NCBI GenBank assembly: GCA_900550705.1 | Contig: URTG01000108.1 | Coordinates: forward strand, 1 to 6,111 | DNA length: 6,111 nucleotides | Reading direction: 5' to 3' | DNA from: an uncultured Eubacteriales bacterium | GTDB lineage: Bacteria; Bacillota; Clostridia; Oscillospirales; Oscillospiraceae | Part shown: piece by piece, positions 6,056 through 6,111 of the stretch | Numbering within the stretch: the first letter of the stretch is position 1 | Layout of the letters: every line of letters begins with the position of its first letter | The notes under the pieces: generated by a model | Database searches by the model: none | The model's input: only the letters and a program-made list of their open reading frames with translations | What the model was told of the DNA's origin: nothing | Program-made: the position numbers and the translations under genes

Positions 6056-6060
6056 TTTCG

Positions 6061-6093
6061 AAATCTCCCGCCCCCGCAGGGGGCGGGAGATTT
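6061..6093. terminator. Long perfect hairpin, probable intergenic terminator
   Basis: A perfect 15-bp stem (6061-6075 with 6079-6093; AAATCTCCCGCCCCC and its complement) closes a GCA loop. The A/T ends of the stem give only three T on either strand (TTTATGG on plus, TTTCG on minus). That is weak for a U tract, but the GC-rich stem is very stable. It most likely ends a gene lying beyond 6111 on the minus strand and insulates the tandem-OB gene from it. Confidence 0.6.
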
Positions 6094-6111
6094 ATGGCAA
6101 CACCGCATAAA

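Noticed and set aside
5421..6110. Plus-strand open frame opposite the tandem-OB gene
   Set aside because: Its composition is antisense-like and it has no domain. It would run through the 6061-6093 hairpin, whereas the minus-strand protein shows two OB folds and a proper ribosome binding site.
6092..6111. Possible C-terminus of a minus-strand gene entering from the right (reading YAVLP then TAA at 6094-6092)
   Set aside because: Only five codons are visible. The stop fits the terminator-like hairpin next to it, but this is far too little to support a gene.

Overview
The window reads as chromosomal DNA of a GC-rich, Gram-positive-type anaerobe, most likely a clostridial gut bacterium of the Oscillospiraceae type (Flavonifractor or Lawsonibacter-like). 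This is an inference from four things: strong G/C-ending codon use, AGGAG-type ribosome binding sites, a surface protein carrying S-layer homology (SLH) repeats, and a tandem-OB single-strand-binding paralogue of a kind I recall from Clostridia. No taxonomic search could be run.

Layout, left to right. The last 23 codons of an unidentified plus-strand gene (1-71) converge on a bidirectional terminator (70-104). Peptide chain release factor 3 (prfC, 111-1718, minus) follows, with a TTG start. A 264-base divergent intergenic region (1719-1982) holds back-to-back sigma-70-type promoters, one for prfC and one near-consensus for the next gene. That gene (1983-5114, plus) encodes a 1043-residue secreted, SLH-anchored phosphodiester glycosidase (NAGPA-type) with Ig-like and SH3b modules. 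It ends in a 12-bp-stem terminator. The convergent gap 5115-5372 also contains a 155-bp MITE-like inverted-repeat element built of several hairpins. On the minus strand, 5373-5990 encodes a 205-residue tandem-OB single-stranded-DNA-binding protein. Its upstream region has a perfect 7-bp inverted repeat plus a further copy of its half-site, then a 15-bp perfect hairpin near the window edge.

The genes do not form one pathway: translation termination, cell-surface carbohydrate processing and ssDNA binding each sit in their own transcription unit, separated by terminators and divergent promoters. I see no phage, CRISPR, toxin-antitoxin or biosynthetic system. The most interesting points are the structured repeat element, whose two arms differ by changes that preserve the local hairpins; the Ser/Thr/Pro-rich insertion inside the glycosidase domain; and the repeated GGATAG motif upstream of the ssDNA-binding gene.
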